Source: Bacteroidales bacterium (GTDB taxonomy: Bacteria > Bacteroidota > Bacteroidia > Bacteroidales > 4484-276). From it: a stretch of 8,024 bases of DNA. The notes beneath the pieces are model-generated. The model saw nothing but the letters and a program-made list of their open reading frames with translations, was not told the origin of the DNA and did not search any database. Where the stretch lies: contig JAGYLT010000096.1 in the NCBI GenBank assembly GCA_018400545.1, positions 1-8,024 of the forward strand. Reading direction: 5' to 3'. A program made the translations under genes and the position numbers. Shown here one piece after another: positions 6,775 to 8,024 of this stretch (positions within the stretch are counted from its first letter, which is position 1; every line of letters begins with the position of its first letter).

Positions 6775-7458
6775 ATGAACAGCAAAAATAAATTCGTCAT
6801 CAGCAAATTGCTGGATGACCTCACAAACCTTGAGATCAACACCATCATCAAAAAAGGGATGACCTCTGCACCGCAGCCCGAGCACATAGAAGAGGTGCTG
6901 TATGTACTGCTTACGAATTACAAAGAAAAGCTTTGTGTGATGGTGAGACGCAACGAAGTTGAATTTGACATCAAAGAGGACGACATCACCTCCTACGCGC
7001 AGCTTTACACAGCGCTCGACAACCTGAACAAATTCATGGATGACAATGATATCAGGCTCGAGGAGGGTGACTACATTATTTTTCTGCGCATGAAATCATT
7101 TTGTAATTATTTGAGATCACGGCAAAATGAGATCAGCTTCAAAAAGCGGAACGGTATTTCGCCGGATGCTACGGTTTATACTGTTCACATGGGTGAGTTT
7201 GCCAGTTTTCAGCTTGAAATGGATTCCCGCGACAGGGTCAGGATCAAGCGGCTTTTCGACCTGGGCATCGAGCGCATAGTAATGCAAACCCGCTTTGGCA
7301 TTGATGGTGATGTGCTCACCCGGATTGAAGAGAACTTCGCAAACAAACCAAGGCAGGTGGTGCTCGACCTTCATGAGGAACATACCAACATGTCGATAAA
7401 ATACTGGCAAAGTCTCATCAACGTCGTTAAAAGCATAATAGTTGGCATCAAACGTTAA
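6775..7458 (+). CDS. Gene D: unrecognised 227-residue soluble protein with C-terminal I-D-G-D/His module
   Basis: I do not recognise the main body. Near the N-terminus the motif L-E-I-N-T-I (19-24) resembles the strand motif of A and C (L-E-V-S-T-F, L-K-I-Q-T-L). Residues 35-165 form a mixed alpha/beta region without membrane segments or obvious catalytic motifs. The module is clear: V-M-Q-T-R-F-G-I-D-G-D-V (169-180), L-D-L-H at 197-200 with His200, then an amphipathic helix (about 206-225) ending I-I-V-G-I-K-R. The start is 2 bases after the stop of C. The last 17 bases overlap the proposed start of E, which lies in another frame. It is the longest of the members without predicted membrane segments. 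Confidence 0.87.
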   Translation: MNSKNKFVISKLLDDLTNLEINTIIKKGMTSAPQPEHIEEVLYVLLTNYKEKLCVMVRRNEVEFDIKEDDITSYAQLYTALDNLNKFMDDNDIRLEEGDYIIFLRMKSFCNYLRSRQNEISFKKRNGISPDATVYTVHMGEFASFQLEMDSRDRVRIKRLFDLGIERIVMQTRFGIDGDVLTRIEENFANKPRQVVLDLHEEHTNMSIKYWQSLINVVKSIIVGIKR

Positions 7459-7894
7459 CATAACCCGGTTCAGGTATTTGCCCTTTTTAAGGGAACTGGT
7501 TTCAACCGGCCAGTTCAGTTGGCAAACCCCTGATATTGAAGGCGATGAAAAACTGGTCACCCGGTTTTATATCGATGGGGACATTTTATTTTGGCATCCC
7601 GTTGATGAAGACGATGAACCAATGGATATTTCACCTGAGGTAATGGAGGAACACTCCCGGAAAATAAACCAGGACCTGGCTTCCATCAATGTGATGGCAG
7701 GCCATATCGGGATGGCAACTGCATTTTTAACCGCTTTGCTCACATGGATATTCAATCCGGAATACTGGTTGGAGCAAATTGCCGTCATCACCGTGCTGGG
7801 CATTGTTGGTTACATTTTCAAAAACATCACCATCAAAGGCATTTTTAAAGTGCTTGGGGCTGTGGCAGGCCTATTTCTCAGGAAAAAGAAATAG
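7442..7894 (+). CDS. Gene E: 150-residue membrane protein with I-D-G-D module and holin-like hydrophobic C-terminus
   Basis: The frame opens right after an in-frame TAG (7439-7441) and has no ATG before the conserved module, so translation must begin at a non-ATG codon; TTG at 7442 or TTG at 7478 are the candidates. The N-terminal part has V-S-T-G-Q-F-S-W (20-27), reminiscent of V-S-T-F-T-G-D-F-S-Y in A. The module T-R-F-Y-I-D-G-D-I (40-48) is followed by His71. Hydrophobic segments at about 86-104, 111-126 and 131-146 suggest two or three membrane passes, ending in a basic R-K-K-K tail. Small size, several hydrophobic helices and a charged tail recall phage holins, but there is no recognised holin family match. 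It overlaps D by 17 bases and is the last gene of the operon. Confidence 0.78.
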   Translation: MASNVNITRFRYLPFLRELVSTGQFSWQTPDIEGDEKLVTRFYIDGDILFWHPVDEDDEPMDISPEVMEEHSRKINQDLASINVMAGHIGMATAFLTALLTWIFNPEYWLEQIAVITVLGIVGYIFKNITIKGIFKVLGAVAGLFLRKKK

Positions 7895-7907
7895 GCTATC
7901 GTTTTTT
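7869..7907 (+). terminator. Intrinsic terminator of the operon, overlapping the end of gene E
   Basis: A perfect 10-bp stem (GCCTATTTCT at 7869-7878 with AGAAATAGGC at 7887-7896) encloses an 8-base loop and is followed after TATCG by six T (7902-7907). The right arm contains the TAG stop of gene E (7892-7894), so the hairpin uses the last codons of the gene. It marks the end of the six-gene unit. Confidence 0.75.
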
Positions 7908-7995
7908 AACTTGCCTTATACACAAATCGCAATTCACTAAAAACCGAGACACTGGAATTTGTTTTATTAAGATCAATTTTTTTTTGACGCTCCAA

Positions 7996-8013
7996 TACCG
8001 ATAGTTATCGGTA
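7996..8013. repeat. Perfect palindrome near the 3' edge
   Basis: TACCGATA (7996-8003) and TATCGGTA (8006-8013) form an 8-bp perfect inverted repeat around GT. No T-run follows on either strand within the window. It could be an operator, a repeat element, or part of a structure completed beyond the edge. The rest of 7908-8024 is AT-rich and shows no gene. Confidence 0.5.
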
Positions 8014-8024
8014 CAAGTAAAGGA

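Noticed and set aside
7117..7560. A 147-codon minus-strand open frame opposite genes D and E
   Set aside because: It is the shadow of D and E, both of which carry the conserved module on the plus strand; the antisense product shows no family features.
4396..7894. I-D-G-D as a calcium-binding loop
   Set aside because: Two Asp residues with a Gly between suggest a metal site, but no full EF-hand or dockerin-type loop (further Asp/Asn/Glu ligands at fixed spacing) follows in all five copies. A tight turn in a beta hairpin is simpler.
3675..7907. Ordinary prophage lysis module
   Set aside because: The lysin would fit, but no tail, capsid, terminase, integrase or attachment-site sequence is in the window, and the five module-bearing genes do not match phage lysis partners I know. 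A remnant cannot be wholly excluded.

Overview
The window looks like a chromosomal stretch from a Bacteroidota organism. Three things point there: the 5' edge carries the end of a protein with a type IX secretion (T9SS type A) sorting tail; promoter-like sequences fit the TAnnTTTG pattern of that phylum; and start codons have AT-rich leaders with no clear Shine-Dalgarno sequence. There is no rRNA, tRNA, CRISPR array, transposase or recognisable phage structural gene.

Layout: (i) 1-193, plus strand, the C-terminal tail of a T9SS cargo protein, then a strong intrinsic terminator (228-251). (ii) 414-3265, minus strand, two paralogous MacB/FtsX-type ABC transporter permeases. The one transcribed first (3265 to 2031) is split by an apparent one-base deletion near 2247-2249; the second (1688 to 414) is intact. 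The roughly 340 bp between them is a pyrimidine-rich, repeat-bearing spacer. No ATPase or adaptor gene lies next to them. (iii) 3266-3674, a divergent intergenic region with a minus-strand promoter candidate, a REP-like hairpin, a possible 36-residue membrane peptide and a plus-strand promoter candidate. (iv) 3675-7907, plus strand, a tightly packed six-gene operon ending in a terminator that overlaps the last stop codon.

The operon is the notable part. Its first gene encodes a cytoplasmic-looking NlpC/P60-type (TIGR02594-like) peptidoglycan hydrolase with a C-terminal peptidoglycan-binding domain and no signal peptide. The next five genes (called A to E here: 4396, 4794, 6446, 6775 and 7442) encode proteins of 132, 536, 108, 227 and 150 residues that I do not recognise as whole families. 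By eye, all five carry the same C-terminal module: a strand ending in I-D-[GS]-D (T-R-F-x-I-D-G-D in the clearest copies), a conserved His 16-24 residues later, then an amphipathic or hydrophobic helix. In B and E that helix runs into transmembrane segments. B also has a cryptic peptidoglycan-binding motif that aligns without gaps with the one in the lysin, and a long Lys/Arg/Phe-rich amphipathic tract.

My working inference is an envelope-targeting cassette. The lysin would be the peptidoglycan-cutting effector, B and E membrane-active components, and A, C and D soluble partners, held together through the shared module. It could act in programmed lysis, defence, or competition between cells. 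The shared module is seen in the sequence; the function is inference.
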